DNA of 10,844 bases, from contig DAOWEP010000050.1 of the NCBI GenBank assembly GCA_030638455.1, forward strand, positions 1-10,844, in the 5' to 3' direction. Of the stretch, positions 1 to 6,988 are shown one piece after another. This stretch comes from Gammaproteobacteria bacterium (lineage in GTDB: Bacteria; Pseudomonadota; Gammaproteobacteria; DAOWEP01). Positions within the stretch are counted from its first letter, which is position 1. Each line of letters begins with the position of its first letter. The notes below the pieces were generated by a model. The model saw only the letters and a list, made by a program, of their open reading frames with translations, was not told the origin of the DNA and made no database searches. Position numbers and translations under genes: made by a program.

Positions 1-441
1 AAGGAAGATTCATGGCATGGTGGTAAGCTGTTATCAAATAGTAGTGGAGTAGCGAAGAAGCTGGTGAAATCTGTTGCCGGATTGTCGATTGCCGCTTCGG
101 TAGCGGTATTTTCTATTATCGGGATACAGCAATATAACCTGCTGCAGGTTGAAGAAAATTCTAGTTTTGTGAGTCTGGCATCTAATACGCCAACTCTGGT
201 CGCTAGTAATCCGGTTGCTAATAACCCGATTACTAATGAAAAGACACTGGCTATTGTAAGTAAGCAGGATGTATCTCCAGTGTATATTCGTGTTGCTGGT
301 ACCCGCTGGAATCATGAACGGCCACAAGTTAACTCTCGTTTGAACAACTATCTTGTAAACCACAATGAATACACTTCCGCGACTAATCTTCAGGGGTTGG
401 TAAACTATTCCAGGATAGCTGGATATGACGTTAAAAAATAA
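1..441 (+). CDS. rseA: Anti-sigma-E factor RseA/MucA, C-terminal part (5' end outside window)
   Basis: Inner-membrane anti-sigma factor that holds sigma-E (RpoE/AlgU) on its cytoplasmic side and is released by regulated proteolysis under envelope stress. The frame is open from base 1 and ends with TAA at 439-441, giving 146 visible residues; the sigma-binding N-terminal domain lies off the left edge. One membrane segment is visible at about residues 21-42 (positive KK just before it, then a hydrophobic run ending IIGIQQ). A polar periplasmic linker rich in Asn, Pro, Ser and Thr follows. The conserved C-terminal block at about residues 114-143 (YLVNHNEYTS, LQGLVNYSRIAGYD) resembles the MucA C-terminus as I recall it. 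A GTG at 64 would give a 125-residue ORF, but it falls inside the membrane segment and is not the real start. Immediately followed by rseB. Identification rests on the terminal block, topology and operon position. Confidence 0.9.
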   Translation, partial: KEDSWHGGKLLSNSSGVAKKLVKSVAGLSIAASVAVFSIIGIQQYNLLQVEENSSFVSLASNTPTLVASNPVANNPITNEKTLAIVSKQDVSPVYIRVAGTRWNHERPQVNSRLNNYLVNHNEYTSATNLQGLVNYSRIAGYDVKK

Positions 442-481
442 TTGTATCGGGAAGTTCCGTAACTAGTGTAGTGTGAATCAG

Positions 482-1468
482 ATGTCGAGAATAAAAAAAT
501 TCCTTTTTGTGCTGCTTCTTTTTCCGGTAGCTGTTTACAGCTCAAATACCTCTACCGATGCTATCAAATGGCTTGAAAAAATGGCTGTAGCCATGAAAAC
601 GTTGAACTATGAGGGTACCTTTGTTTATGTGCATGACAACCAGATTGAGTCCATGCAAATCATACACGGGATGGATGAGACCGGTGAGCATGAGCGTTTG
701 TTTTCTTTAAACGGGGCTGCCAGGGAAATATTGCGTGTCAATGATGAGCTGAAATGTATACTGCCCGATTCACGAGCTGTGTTGGTGGAGAAAAGCCGTC
801 CGAAGCAATATATACCACCCGCATTACTGACTATAACCAAAAAGCTAGGGCGCTTTTATGAGTTTAAGATGCTTGGGGAAGACCGCGTGGCGAACAAAGT
901 CGCACAAGTGATTGCAGTGCGACCAAAGGACCCTTATCGATATGGTTACCGGCTTTGGCTTGATCGAAAAACCGGCTTGTTATTGAAGTCTGATCTTGTA
1001 AATACCAGAGGCAGGCCTCTGGAGCAGGTAATGTTTACCCGGCTTGATATACTGGACCATATGCCGACCGAGCATCTGGAGCCCGCTATTAGTGGGCGTG
1101 GTTTTAAATGGTTTGAAAATAAGCAGCAGTTAGATGCCTCTTCATTTAATGAAGATTTAGTAGAAAAGAGCGGATGGAAGGTTACGCATGTTCCGGGAGG
1201 ATTTATCAAGAGCATGCAAAAAATTCATCCGCTACCCGCGAATAGAATGCCGGTAGAGCATATGGTATTTACAGATGGTCTGTCCTCTATTTCTGTCTTT
1301 ATTGAAACGATCCAGGAGTCAAAGGATGTATTCGAAGGCATCTCACATATGGGAGCCGTGCATGCCTATGGAACCATGGTGTCTGGTCATCAGGTAACGG
1401 TTGTGGGTGAAGTTCCCAAGGATGCGGTAATGATAATCGGTGATTCAGTTCAGTATCACCCACAATAA
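482..1468 (+). CDS. rseB: Sigma-E regulatory periplasmic protein RseB/MucB
   Basis: Periplasmic partner of RseA: in the known system it binds the RseA periplasmic domain, protects it from proteolysis and senses lipopolysaccharide or mislocalised lipoproteins. From ATG 482 the product is 328 residues, close to the family's usual 310-330. A signal peptide is clear: SRIKK, a hydrophobic core (FLFVLLLFPVAV), then YSS with probable cleavage near residue 20. The N-terminal LolA-like domain begins with DAIKWLEKM and includes YEGTFVYVHD and YRYGYRLWLDRKTGLLLKSD. The smaller C-terminal domain spans roughly the last 100 residues and ends with HAYGTMVSGHQVTVVGEVP, typical of the family. A GTG at 473 in the same frame would add three residues; neither start has a convincing ribosome-binding site, so I prefer the ATG. 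It lies 40 bases after rseA and 61 before rseC, as in other sigma-E operons. Confidence 0.94.
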   Translation: MSRIKKFLFVLLLFPVAVYSSNTSTDAIKWLEKMAVAMKTLNYEGTFVYVHDNQIESMQIIHGMDETGEHERLFSLNGAAREILRVNDELKCILPDSRAVLVEKSRPKQYIPPALLTITKKLGRFYEFKMLGEDRVANKVAQVIAVRPKDPYRYGYRLWLDRKTGLLLKSDLVNTRGRPLEQVMFTRLDILDHMPTEHLEPAISGRGFKWFENKQQLDASSFNEDLVEKSGWKVTHVPGGFIKSMQKIHPLPANRMPVEHMVFTDGLSSISVFIETIQESKDVFEGISHMGAVHAYGTMVSGHQVTVVGEVPKDAVMIIGDSVQYHPQ

Positions 1469-1529
1469 CCTCGGATGTACTGATCATTATTTCTGGGCGT
1501 GATTTTGATACATTATTTTATAAAAAGAG

Positions 1530-1985
1530 ATGATTGAAGAAACTGCAAAAATAGTTGATCTTGAAGGCGAATATGCATGGGTGGAGACACAGCGTCAATC
1601 GGCCTGTTCAGCATGTGCAGTGAATAAGGGGTGTGGTACGGCAACAATATCCAAGGTTCTGGGGCAGAAGCGGACAAGAGTTAGAACAATTAACCGATTA
1701 GGGGCAAAGTCAGGAGACCTGGTAGTGATAGGTATACGGGAGCAGGCGCTAGTACGTGGTTCCATAGCCGTGTATGCCGTACCTTTGTTGCTTTTGCTGG
1801 CAGGAGGGTTGTTTGGCGACTGGCTGGGACAAGGAACGGATGGTGAAGGATTATCGATTTTGTTTGGTCTTTTTGGCCTGGGAGCAGGGTTTGCGTGGTT
1901 GTATTACTTTTCAAAGAAAGTGAGTACAAGCCCCTCCTATCAACCCGAAATATTGCGATATCATGCGCCTCAGTACCATGTATAA
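1530..1985 (+). CDS. rseC: RseC/MucC family inner-membrane protein
   Basis: 151-residue integral membrane protein of the RseC/MucC family, a minor positive modulator of sigma-E that is also linked to the Rsx/Rnf-associated reduction of SoxR in E. coli. The N-terminal soluble part carries the family's cysteine motif C26-x2-C29-x5-C35 followed by GT. Two membrane helices are visible at about residues 77-96 (AVYAVPLLLLLAGGLFG) and 108-127 (LSILFGLFGLGAGFAWLYYF), joined by a short loop. A short basic tail follows (SKK). The ATG at 1530 is preceded by an A/G-rich AAAAAGAG, a plausible but very close ribosome-binding site. The gene ends with TAA followed at once by TAG. It sits 61 bases after rseB and 54 before the DegP gene, the same order as mucB-mucC-mucD of Pseudomonas. 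The three cysteines suggest a metal or redox centre; that is inference. Confidence 0.9.
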   Translation: MIEETAKIVDLEGEYAWVETQRQSACSACAVNKGCGTATISKVLGQKRTRVRTINRLGAKSGDLVVIGIREQALVRGSIAVYAVPLLLLLAGGLFGDWLGQGTDGEGLSILFGLFGLGAGFAWLYYFSKKVSTSPSYQPEILRYHAPQYHV

Positions 1986-1986
1986 T
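1981..1986 (+). promoter_or_regulatory. Candidate -10 element upstream of degP/mucD
   Basis: A perfect TATAAT lies across the rseC stop codon, 53 bases before the degP ATG, so a transcript starting near 1993 would have a leader of about 45 bases. No good -35 hexamer is found 16-18 bases upstream (the region reads GATATCAT), and there is no TGn extension. It could be an internal promoter that uncouples the protease from the anti-sigma genes, as I recall being reported for mucD of P. aeruginosa, but a chance match is also likely. No sigma-E type GAACTT/TCTGA pair is visible in the gap. Confidence 0.25.
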
Positions 1987-2039
1987 AGGGTGTTTCTAGT
2001 TCATAATTTTCATTTCGGATACAGTTCAGGACAGCATTT

Positions 2040-3500
2040 ATGAGTATTTGCCTGCGTTACAGGACATTCTTTATTGCATTATGTATTGCATCTAGCCTTC
2101 TTTTCTCAGGATTAACGGCAGCTAAAAGCGCACAGTCATTGCCGGATTTCACTGTGCTGGTAAAGGAAAGCAGAAGTGCTGTGGTAAACATCAGCACCAC
2201 ACGAAAAAAACAGAAGAGATTGCCTGATAGCCATTATGACAGGGGCTTTCGAGGTAACCCTGATGAGCTGCCTTTTGATGAACTACTGAAAAAGTTCTTT
2301 GGTGATCGAGGTGGTAATCATGGTGGTGACGACTTTGGTTCAGAGCGTGAATCACTGGGTTCCGGTTTTATTATTTCTTCTGATGGGTATGTAATCACCA
2401 ATCGTCATGTCGTAAAAGGTGCAGACAAGATTGTTGTACGCTTGAGTGATCGCAGGGAGCTGGAAGCAGAGTTGGTGGGAATGGACAAGAGGAGTGATAT
2501 AGCGCTTTTAAAACTCGATGTCAGCAATCTTCCGGTGATAAAAGTGGGAAAATCCGAGGAACTTGAGGCGGGTGAATGGGTAGTAGCCATTGGTTCGCCA
2601 TTTGGTTTTGATCACTCCGTTACAGCAGGAATAGTAAGTGCAAAAGGCAGAAGTTTACCGAGCGAAAACTATGTTCCTTTTATCCAGACTGATGTTGCGA
2701 TTAATCCGGGCAACTCAGGGGGGCCACTTTTTAACATGAAAGGTGAGGTCGTGGGGGTAAATTCCCAGATATTCAGTCGTACAGGCGGGTACATGGGGCT
2801 TTCATTTTCAATCCCCATTGATGTTGCAATGTCAGTAGTTGAGCAACTCAAAACTAAGGGAAAAGTTTCGCGTGGCTGGCTAGGCGTATATATACAGGAT
2901 GTTACCCGCGAGCTGGCCGAATCATTTGGTATGGATAAACCCGAAGGGGCATTGGTAACAAGAATCTTGCCAGACAGTCCGGCAAAAGATTCGAAGCTTC
3001 AGGTGGGTGATGTAATTGTAGAATATGATGGCAAGCCTGTTTATGATTCCAGTCGTTTGCCGCCACTGGTTGGTATGACGCCGTTGAACACCAGGGCCCG
3101 ACTTAAGGTAATTCGTGAAGGCAGGCCTGTAACGATTTCGGTCACCATTGGGGAATTACCCGATCAGGTTGGAGTGTCCTCCGGTGATCCTGATGAAAGG
3201 CATGACAGTTCATTTGTTAAGCGACTGGGAATTAGTGTGATGGTTCCGGGTAAACAGCAAAAAAAGGAACTGGGTCTGGATGAGCCGGGCTTGCTGGTTA
3301 GCAAGGTACTGGATGGCCCTGCTCGTGAAGCAGGGGTCCAGAAGGGTGACATAATTATCATGTTTAATGGAGAGAAGGTAAAAACTCTTGCTGGGCTAAA
3401 AGGCATCGTGAAAAAATTACCTGATAACAAGTCAGTGCCAGTCCTGATACAGCGTAGTGGTGGGCCGCTCTTTCTTGCCTTGAAGCTATCTTCTAAATAA
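2040..3500 (+). CDS. mucD: Periplasmic serine protease, DegP/MucD (HtrA) family
   Basis: HtrA protease and chaperone that degrades misfolded periplasmic proteins; as MucD it also damps the sigma-E response. The 486-residue product fits the family. A signal peptide covers residues 1 to about 28 (basic RYR, hydrophobic core, LTAA). The trypsin-like domain holds the complete catalytic triad: His123 in ITNRHVV, Asp153 in RSDIALLK, and Ser226 in NPGNSGGPL. Residues 55-105, the region of the LA loop, are rich in Gly, Asp and Lys and lack the cysteine pair of E. coli DegP. Two PDZ domains follow at about 279-372 (RGWLGVYIQDV start) and 394-480 (LGISV start). The ATG at 2040 has an AGGA ribosome-binding site at 2028-2031. 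The family also includes DegQ, but position next to rseB and rseC favours MucD/DegP. It lies 39 bases upstream of the glutaredoxin-like gene. Confidence 0.95.
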   Translation: MSICLRYRTFFIALCIASSLLFSGLTAAKSAQSLPDFTVLVKESRSAVVNISTTRKKQKRLPDSHYDRGFRGNPDELPFDELLKKFFGDRGGNHGGDDFGSERESLGSGFIISSDGYVITNRHVVKGADKIVVRLSDRRELEAELVGMDKRSDIALLKLDVSNLPVIKVGKSEELEAGEWVVAIGSPFGFDHSVTAGIVSAKGRSLPSENYVPFIQTDVAINPGNSGGPLFNMKGEVVGVNSQIFSRTGGYMGLSFSIPIDVAMSVVEQLKTKGKVSRGWLGVYIQDVTRELAESFGMDKPEGALVTRILPDSPAKDSKLQVGDVIVEYDGKPVYDSSRLPPLVGMTPLNTRARLKVIREGRPVTISVTIGELPDQVGVSSGDPDERHDSSFVKRLGISVMVPGKQQKKELGLDEPGLLVSKVLDGPAREAGVQKGDIIIMFNGEKVKTLAGLKGIVKKLPDNKSVPVLIQRSGGPLFLALKLSSK

Positions 3501-3539
3501 TTTCTCTATTTGAGCGATTTAATCAGAGCGCCTGGTTGA

Positions 3540-3779
3540 ATGGAACTGGTATTGAAAGTATATGGGCGCAGTCAATGCCATCTATGCCAGAATATGCTGG
3601 ATGATCTTAACGATATTCGTTCAGAATATGGTTTTTCAATCAAATATATAGATATTGATGGTAACTCGGAGCTGGAAAGCCTATATGGCCTGAAAGTGCC
3701 TGTATTGATGGCAGAAGAGAGGGAAATCTGTCACTATACGCTCGATTTTAAGGCTTTAAAGGGGTTTTTAGGAAAGTGA
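3540..3779 (+). CDS. Small glutaredoxin-like (thioredoxin-fold) protein
   Basis: 79-residue protein with the outline of a minimal thioredoxin fold: an initial beta strand (LVLKVYGR), a CxxC active site C13-H-L-C16 at the start of a helix (SQCHLCQNMLDDL), a second strand (IKYIDID), the cis-proline signature K-V-P54-V-L, and a final helix (FKALKGFL). This matches the DUF836/glutaredoxin-like family that often sits beside lepA in beta- and gammaproteobacteria. There is no signal peptide, so it should be cytoplasmic. Known members reduce disulfides or glutathione mixed disulfides in general terms, but I cannot name the substrate or a gene symbol. The ATG at 3540 lacks a strong ribosome-binding site (an AGAG at about 3525 is distant); start choice is supported by the fold beginning at once. 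It lies 39 bases after the protease gene and 91 before lepA, probably co-transcribed with both. Confidence 0.88.
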   Translation: MELVLKVYGRSQCHLCQNMLDDLNDIRSEYGFSIKYIDIDGNSELESLYGLKVPVLMAEEREICHYTLDFKALKGFLGK

Positions 3780-3870
3780 GTAGAGGTCATCCGAAAATCC
3801 TGGGAAGACGGACAATAACCATTTATATTTCATATGGATATCAATAGTAGTAAGCGAACCCAATTCTTTT
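3780..3870. other. Intergenic gap before lepA
   Basis: Ninety-one bases between the glutaredoxin-like gene and lepA. AT-rich in its second half, with TATATT at 3824-3829 and adjacent six-base palindromes CATATG and GATATC. I find no matching -35 hexamer, no strong hairpin and no T-run. No purine-rich ribosome-binding site precedes the lepA ATG; the closest is GTAAGCGAA about 12 bases upstream. A promoter for lepA may lie here, but I cannot place it. Confidence 0.4.
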
Positions 3871-5664
3871 ATGCAGTACATCCGTAATTTTTCCATCATC
3901 GCACATATTGATCACGGCAAGTCCACGCTTGCGGATCGGTTTATCCATTATTGTGGAGGACTGACTGATCGTGAAATGCAGGAGCAGGTGTTGGATTCCA
4001 TGGATCTGGAGCGAGAACGTGGAATCACCATCAAGGCGCAGAGTGTATCTCTGAAATACCAGGCCAAAGATGGTCATACCTATAATCTCAACTTTATTGA
4101 TACACCAGGGCATGTGGATTTTTCCTATGAAGTTTCACGTTCGCTTGCAGCCTGTGAAGGTGCCTTGCTGGTAGTGGATGCGGCTCAGGGTGTGGAAGCG
4201 CAAAGTGTGGCGAATTGTTATACCGCGATAGAGCTTGGTCTGGAAGTGGTGCCGGTTCTGAACAAGATTGATCTGCCCTCAGCCGACCCTGACAAGGTAA
4301 TAAATGAAATAGAGGAAATTATCGGTATCGAGGCAACGGATGCAGTGAGGATTAGCGCTAAAACCGGCGAGGGGATTGAAGACCTTCTTGAAATCCTGGT
4401 CAAGCAAATCCCTCCGCCAAAGGGTAATGTAGATGAGCCTTTACAGGCGCTAATTATAGACTCCTGGTTTGATAACTTTGTGGGTGTTATCTCATTAGTG
4501 CGTGTTGTAAACGGAACACTAAAGCCAAAACAAAAAATCAAGATTATGTCTACAGGCAGGGTCGTGCAGGTGGATAAGGTAGGGATATTTACACCCAAGC
4601 GTACCGATACTAGTGAGTTAAGTGCAGGAGATGTAGGATATATAATTGCCGGAATCAAGGAAATTGATGGCGCACCTGTAGGCGATACCATCACGACATT
4701 GGATAACCCAGCGGAAGAATCACTGCCTGGCTTTGAGCCTATGCAGCCACGAGTCTTTGCTGGATTATTTCCAGTAGATTCAGATGACTATGAAAATTTT
4801 CGAGAGGCATTGCAGAAATTACGTTTGAATGATGCCGCATTGCATTTTGAGCCGGAAAATTCACAGGCACTGGGCTCTGGATTCCGGTGTGGTTTTCTTG
4901 GTATGTTGCACATGGAAATTGTCCAGGAGCGTCTGGAACGTGAATACGATCTTAATCTTATTACTACGGCGCCTACGGTAATTTATGAGGTGCTGACGAC
5001 CAAAGATGAGATTATTCAGATTGATAACCCCGCCAGTTTGCCAGCAGTCAATTATATTGAAGAGATAAGGGAACCCATTATTCGTGCGAATATTCTGGTG
5101 CCACAGGATTATGTAGGGGCTGTAATCAATCTCTGTATCGAAAAACGGGGTATTCAGAAAAATATGCAATATCTGGGTAACCAGGTATCAATAGTGTATG
5201 AATTGCCATTGAGTGAGGTGGTTCTGGATTTCTTTGATCGGCTTAAATCTGTCAGCCGTGGTTATGCGTCGTTTGATTATACTTTTGATCGATTTGAAGC
5301 CGCACCTCTGGTGAAGCTGGATGTTCTGATTAATAGTGAGCGAGTGGATGCCTTATCGATCATTATTCATAAAGATCATAGTCTATCACGTGGACGTGTT
5401 CTGGTAGAGAAGATGCGTGAGATTATTCCACGTCAGATGTATGATGTTGCGATCCAGGCAGCTATAGGCGGCCATATTATTGCCCGTTCAACGGTCAAGG
5501 CGTTACGAAAGAATGTAACTGCAAAGTGTTATGGCGGAGATATATCACGCAAGAAAAAATTATTGGAAAAACAAAAAGCAGGGAAGAAACGAATGAAGCA
5601 GGTGGGCAAGATCGAGATCCCGCAGGAGGCATTTCTTGCGGTATTGAGGGTGGGGGACAAATAG
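3871..5664 (+). CDS. lepA: Elongation factor 4 / translational GTPase LepA
   Basis: Ribosome-associated GTPase (EF-4) linked to back-translocation and 30S subunit biogenesis. At 597 residues it has the normal length. GTPase motifs are all present: G1 AHIDHGKS (11-18), switch region RGITIK (50-55), G3 DTPGH (77-81), G4 NKID (131-134) and G5 SAK (162-164). The EF-2-like domains follow, and the C-terminal LepA-specific domain ends in a lysine-rich stretch (SRKKKLLEKQKAGKKRMKQ) and EIPQEAFLAVL. The ATG at 3871 matches the conserved N-terminus (M-x-x-IRNFSIIAHIDHGKST) although it lacks a good ribosome-binding site. It is followed by lepB, the classical lepA-lepB pair, but separated here by 86 bases that contain a stem-loop overlapping the lepA stop codon. 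Nothing looks damaged or unusual in the protein. Confidence 0.98.
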   Translation: MQYIRNFSIIAHIDHGKSTLADRFIHYCGGLTDREMQEQVLDSMDLERERGITIKAQSVSLKYQAKDGHTYNLNFIDTPGHVDFSYEVSRSLAACEGALLVVDAAQGVEAQSVANCYTAIELGLEVVPVLNKIDLPSADPDKVINEIEEIIGIEATDAVRISAKTGEGIEDLLEILVKQIPPPKGNVDEPLQALIIDSWFDNFVGVISLVRVVNGTLKPKQKIKIMSTGRVVQVDKVGIFTPKRTDTSELSAGDVGYIIAGIKEIDGAPVGDTITTLDNPAEESLPGFEPMQPRVFAGLFPVDSDDYENFREALQKLRLNDAALHFEPENSQALGSGFRCGFLGMLHMEIVQERLEREYDLNLITTAPTVIYEVLTTKDEIIQIDNPASLPAVNYIEEIREPIIRANILVPQDYVGAVINLCIEKRGIQKNMQYLGNQVSIVYELPLSEVVLDFFDRLKSVSRGYASFDYTFDRFEAAPLVKLDVLINSERVDALSIIIHKDHSLSRGRVLVEKMREIIPRQMYDVAIQAAIGGHIIARSTVKALRKNVTAKCYGGDISRKKKLLEKQKAGKKRMKQVGKIEIPQEAFLAVLRVGDK

Positions 5665-5696
5665 GGCTGCTTAGTATGTAAATATACAGTCCTATT
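5660..5696 (+). terminator. Stem-loop at the lepA end, possible attenuator or processing site
   Basis: AATAGGGCTG (5660-5669) can pair with CAGTCCTATT (5687-5696): a ten-base-pair stem with one G-U wobble, enclosing a 17-base loop that contains a further small GTAT/ATAC pairing. The left arm includes the lepA stop codon TAG (5662-5664). The bases after it are AT-rich (TATTATTTCATTT) but have no clean T-run, so it is not a canonical Rho-independent terminator. It could cause partial termination, protect the lepA mRNA end, or be a processing site; it may also be without function. Confidence 0.4.
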
Positions 5697-5750
5697 ACAC
5701 TATTATTTCATTTAAGTTAAAGCGGTAAGCAATTATTACGGGATATAAAA

Positions 5751-6581
5751 ATGAATCTGGATTTTCCAACAATACTCTTTTTTCTAACGCTGGTAACCGG
5801 TTTTATCTGGGCTGTAGATGCATTCTTTTTTTCTCGTGGCAGACTTGAGAGAGCAAAAGATGAGTCGGCTGATGAACAGGAGAAGACACTGAAGGAACCC
5901 TGGATTGTCGAGATGGCACGTTCTTTTTTCCCGATCATTCTAATTGTCCTGTTACTAAGGTCATTTCTAGTTGAGCCGTTTCGGATTCCGTCAAACTCAA
6001 TGATGCCCACATTATTGACAGGTGATTTTATCCTGGTAAACAAATATAAGTATGGAATCAGATTGCCTGTTATCAATAAAAAGGTTATCGAACTAGGTGC
6101 GCCACAGCGTGGTGATGTGGTGGTATTCCGGTATCCAAAAGACCCGTCTACTGACTATATCAAGCGCGTAATAGGCGTGGGAGGTGACAGGATTGAATAT
6201 AGGGACAAAATACTCTATATCAATGATAAGAGGCTGACCTATTCACATGTAGGAGACTATATCGGGGTAGGCTCAGGCATTGGTATGTCCGGTGCCAGGG
6301 TTAGAAGAGAAGAAATTGGCAATGCCTCACATGAGGTGCTGGTTGAACCGCGAAGGTACGAGTATCCTTATACCTGCATGCAAAATAACAAGTTCACGGT
6401 ACCTGAAGGACATTATTTTGTAATGGGAGATAATCGGGATAACAGTAATGACAGCCGGTTCTGGTGTTCGGTTCCGGATGAAAATTTAGTGGGCAAGGCA
6501 TTCATGATCTGGATGAACTGGGATTCTGCTATGGATGGGCTAGGTGTTACATGGGGCAGGGTCGGGAATACTATACACTAG
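5751..6581 (+). CDS. lepB: Signal peptidase I
   Basis: Inner-membrane serine protease that cleaves signal peptides of Sec and Tat exported proteins. The 276-residue product has two N-terminal membrane segments at about residues 5-26 (FPTILFFLTLVTGFIWAV) and 58-74 (SFFPIILIVLLLRSFLV), with a short charged cytoplasmic loop between. The catalytic Ser83 is in PSNSMMPTLL and the general base Lys138 in DYIKRVIG; GDNRDNSNDSRFW (227-239 region) is the conserved box E. The residue after W in box E is cysteine (C239) where glycine is usual, and C209 is the only other cysteine; both should be periplasmic and could pair. The ATG at 5751 is preceded by CGGGA at 5739-5743, a reasonable ribosome-binding site. 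The DUF4845 gene starts 20 bases after the stop. Confidence 0.97.
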   Translation: MNLDFPTILFFLTLVTGFIWAVDAFFFSRGRLERAKDESADEQEKTLKEPWIVEMARSFFPIILIVLLLRSFLVEPFRIPSNSMMPTLLTGDFILVNKYKYGIRLPVINKKVIELGAPQRGDVVVFRYPKDPSTDYIKRVIGVGGDRIEYRDKILYINDKRLTYSHVGDYIGVGSGIGMSGARVRREEIGNASHEVLVEPRRYEYPYTCMQNNKFTVPEGHYFVMGDNRDNSNDSRFWCSVPDENLVGKAFMIWMNWDSAMDGLGVTWGRVGNTIH

Positions 6582-6590
6582 GTTAGCAAG

Positions 6591-6596
6591 AGGAGA
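6591..6596 (+). promoter_or_regulatory. Strong ribosome-binding site of the DUF4845 gene
   Basis: AGGAGA ends five bases before the ATG at 6602 and fixes the start of the DUF4845 gene. It is one of the two best Shine-Dalgarno matches in the window, the other being that of rnc just downstream. Confidence 0.75.
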
Positions 6597-6601
6597 TAAG
6601 A

Positions 6602-6988
6602 ATGTATTCAATAATAAGAAATAAGCATAAACAAAAGGGTATGACAGGCATCGGATGGATGATGGTGATTGGCGTGATCGTTTTTTTTGCAGTAGTAGGC
6701 ATGCGTGCTTTTCCGATTTACATGGAAGGGTTTAAGGTGAGAGGGGCACTGGCCTCGCTCCAGGAGCAGCCAGGGATTACTAGAAAAACAAAGAGTGAAA
6801 TATTGAAGATGCTTTTTAGCAGGTTTGATGTGGATGATATAACAAATGTCACTCGTGAAAATATCTTTATTGAAAAGAGCAAAGATGTTTTGACGGTTAC
6901 AATTGATTTTGAAGTTCGGAAGCATGTGATGGGAAATATGGATATTGTAGGCAAGTTCTATGAGGAAGTAGAGGTGATCGCAAATTGA
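6602..6988 (+). CDS. DUF4845 family single-pass membrane protein, pilin-like N-terminus
   Basis: 128-residue protein of unknown function that sits between lepB and rnc in many beta- and gammaproteobacteria (DUF4845). It begins with a basic stretch (RNKHKQKG), then KG13-MTGIGW and a hydrophobic segment at about residues 15-37 ending GMRAFPIY, then a mixed soluble domain of about 90 residues that should face the periplasm. The beginning looks like a type IV pilin or pseudopilin leader (basic residues, Gly, then a hydrophobic helix), but the Glu expected at mature position 5 is Gly18. Whether prepilin peptidase cuts it is unknown. A strong AGGAGA ribosome-binding site sets the ATG at 6602. The stop codon TGA (6986-6988) overlaps the rnc start by four bases, indicating translational coupling. 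I am sure of the family placement by context and N-terminal pattern, not of any function. Confidence 0.85.
   Translation: MYSIIRNKHKQKGMTGIGWMMVIGVIVFFAVVGMRAFPIYMEGFKVRGALASLQEQPGITRKTKSEILKMLFSRFDVDDITNVTRENIFIEKSKDVLTVTIDFEVRKHVMGNMDIVGKFYEEVEVIAN
6971..6979 (+). promoter_or_regulatory. Extended Shine-Dalgarno site deciding the rnc TTG start
   Basis: GAGGTGATC is a nine-base perfect complement to the 3' end of 16S rRNA (using the standard proteobacterial tail). It lies inside the last codons of the DUF4845 gene, five bases before the TTG at 6985, with the GAGG core ten bases from it. It supports TTG as the rnc start, since no ATG or GTG nearby fits the conserved RNase III N-terminus. Confidence 0.75.

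Noticed and set aside
34..363. A 109-residue open frame on the - strand over rseA
   Set aside because: It is antisense to the rseA frame, whose membrane segment and conserved terminal block are clear; the antisense product shows no domain or signal.
450..458. GGAAGTTCC before rseB, similar to a sigma-E -35 element
   Set aside because: It differs from GGAACTT at a key position and no matching -10 is found at the right distance; the palindrome has only a one-base centre.
1439..1460. GGTGAT / ATCACC inverted repeat near the end of rseB
   Set aside because: Six base pairs with a ten-base loop inside coding sequence and no T-run; too weak for a terminator and easily due to chance.
4218..4694. 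A 158-residue open frame on the - strand inside lepA
   Set aside because: It lies wholly antisense to a certain, highly conserved gene, has no ribosome-binding site or recognisable domain, and is explained by the codon bias of lepA.
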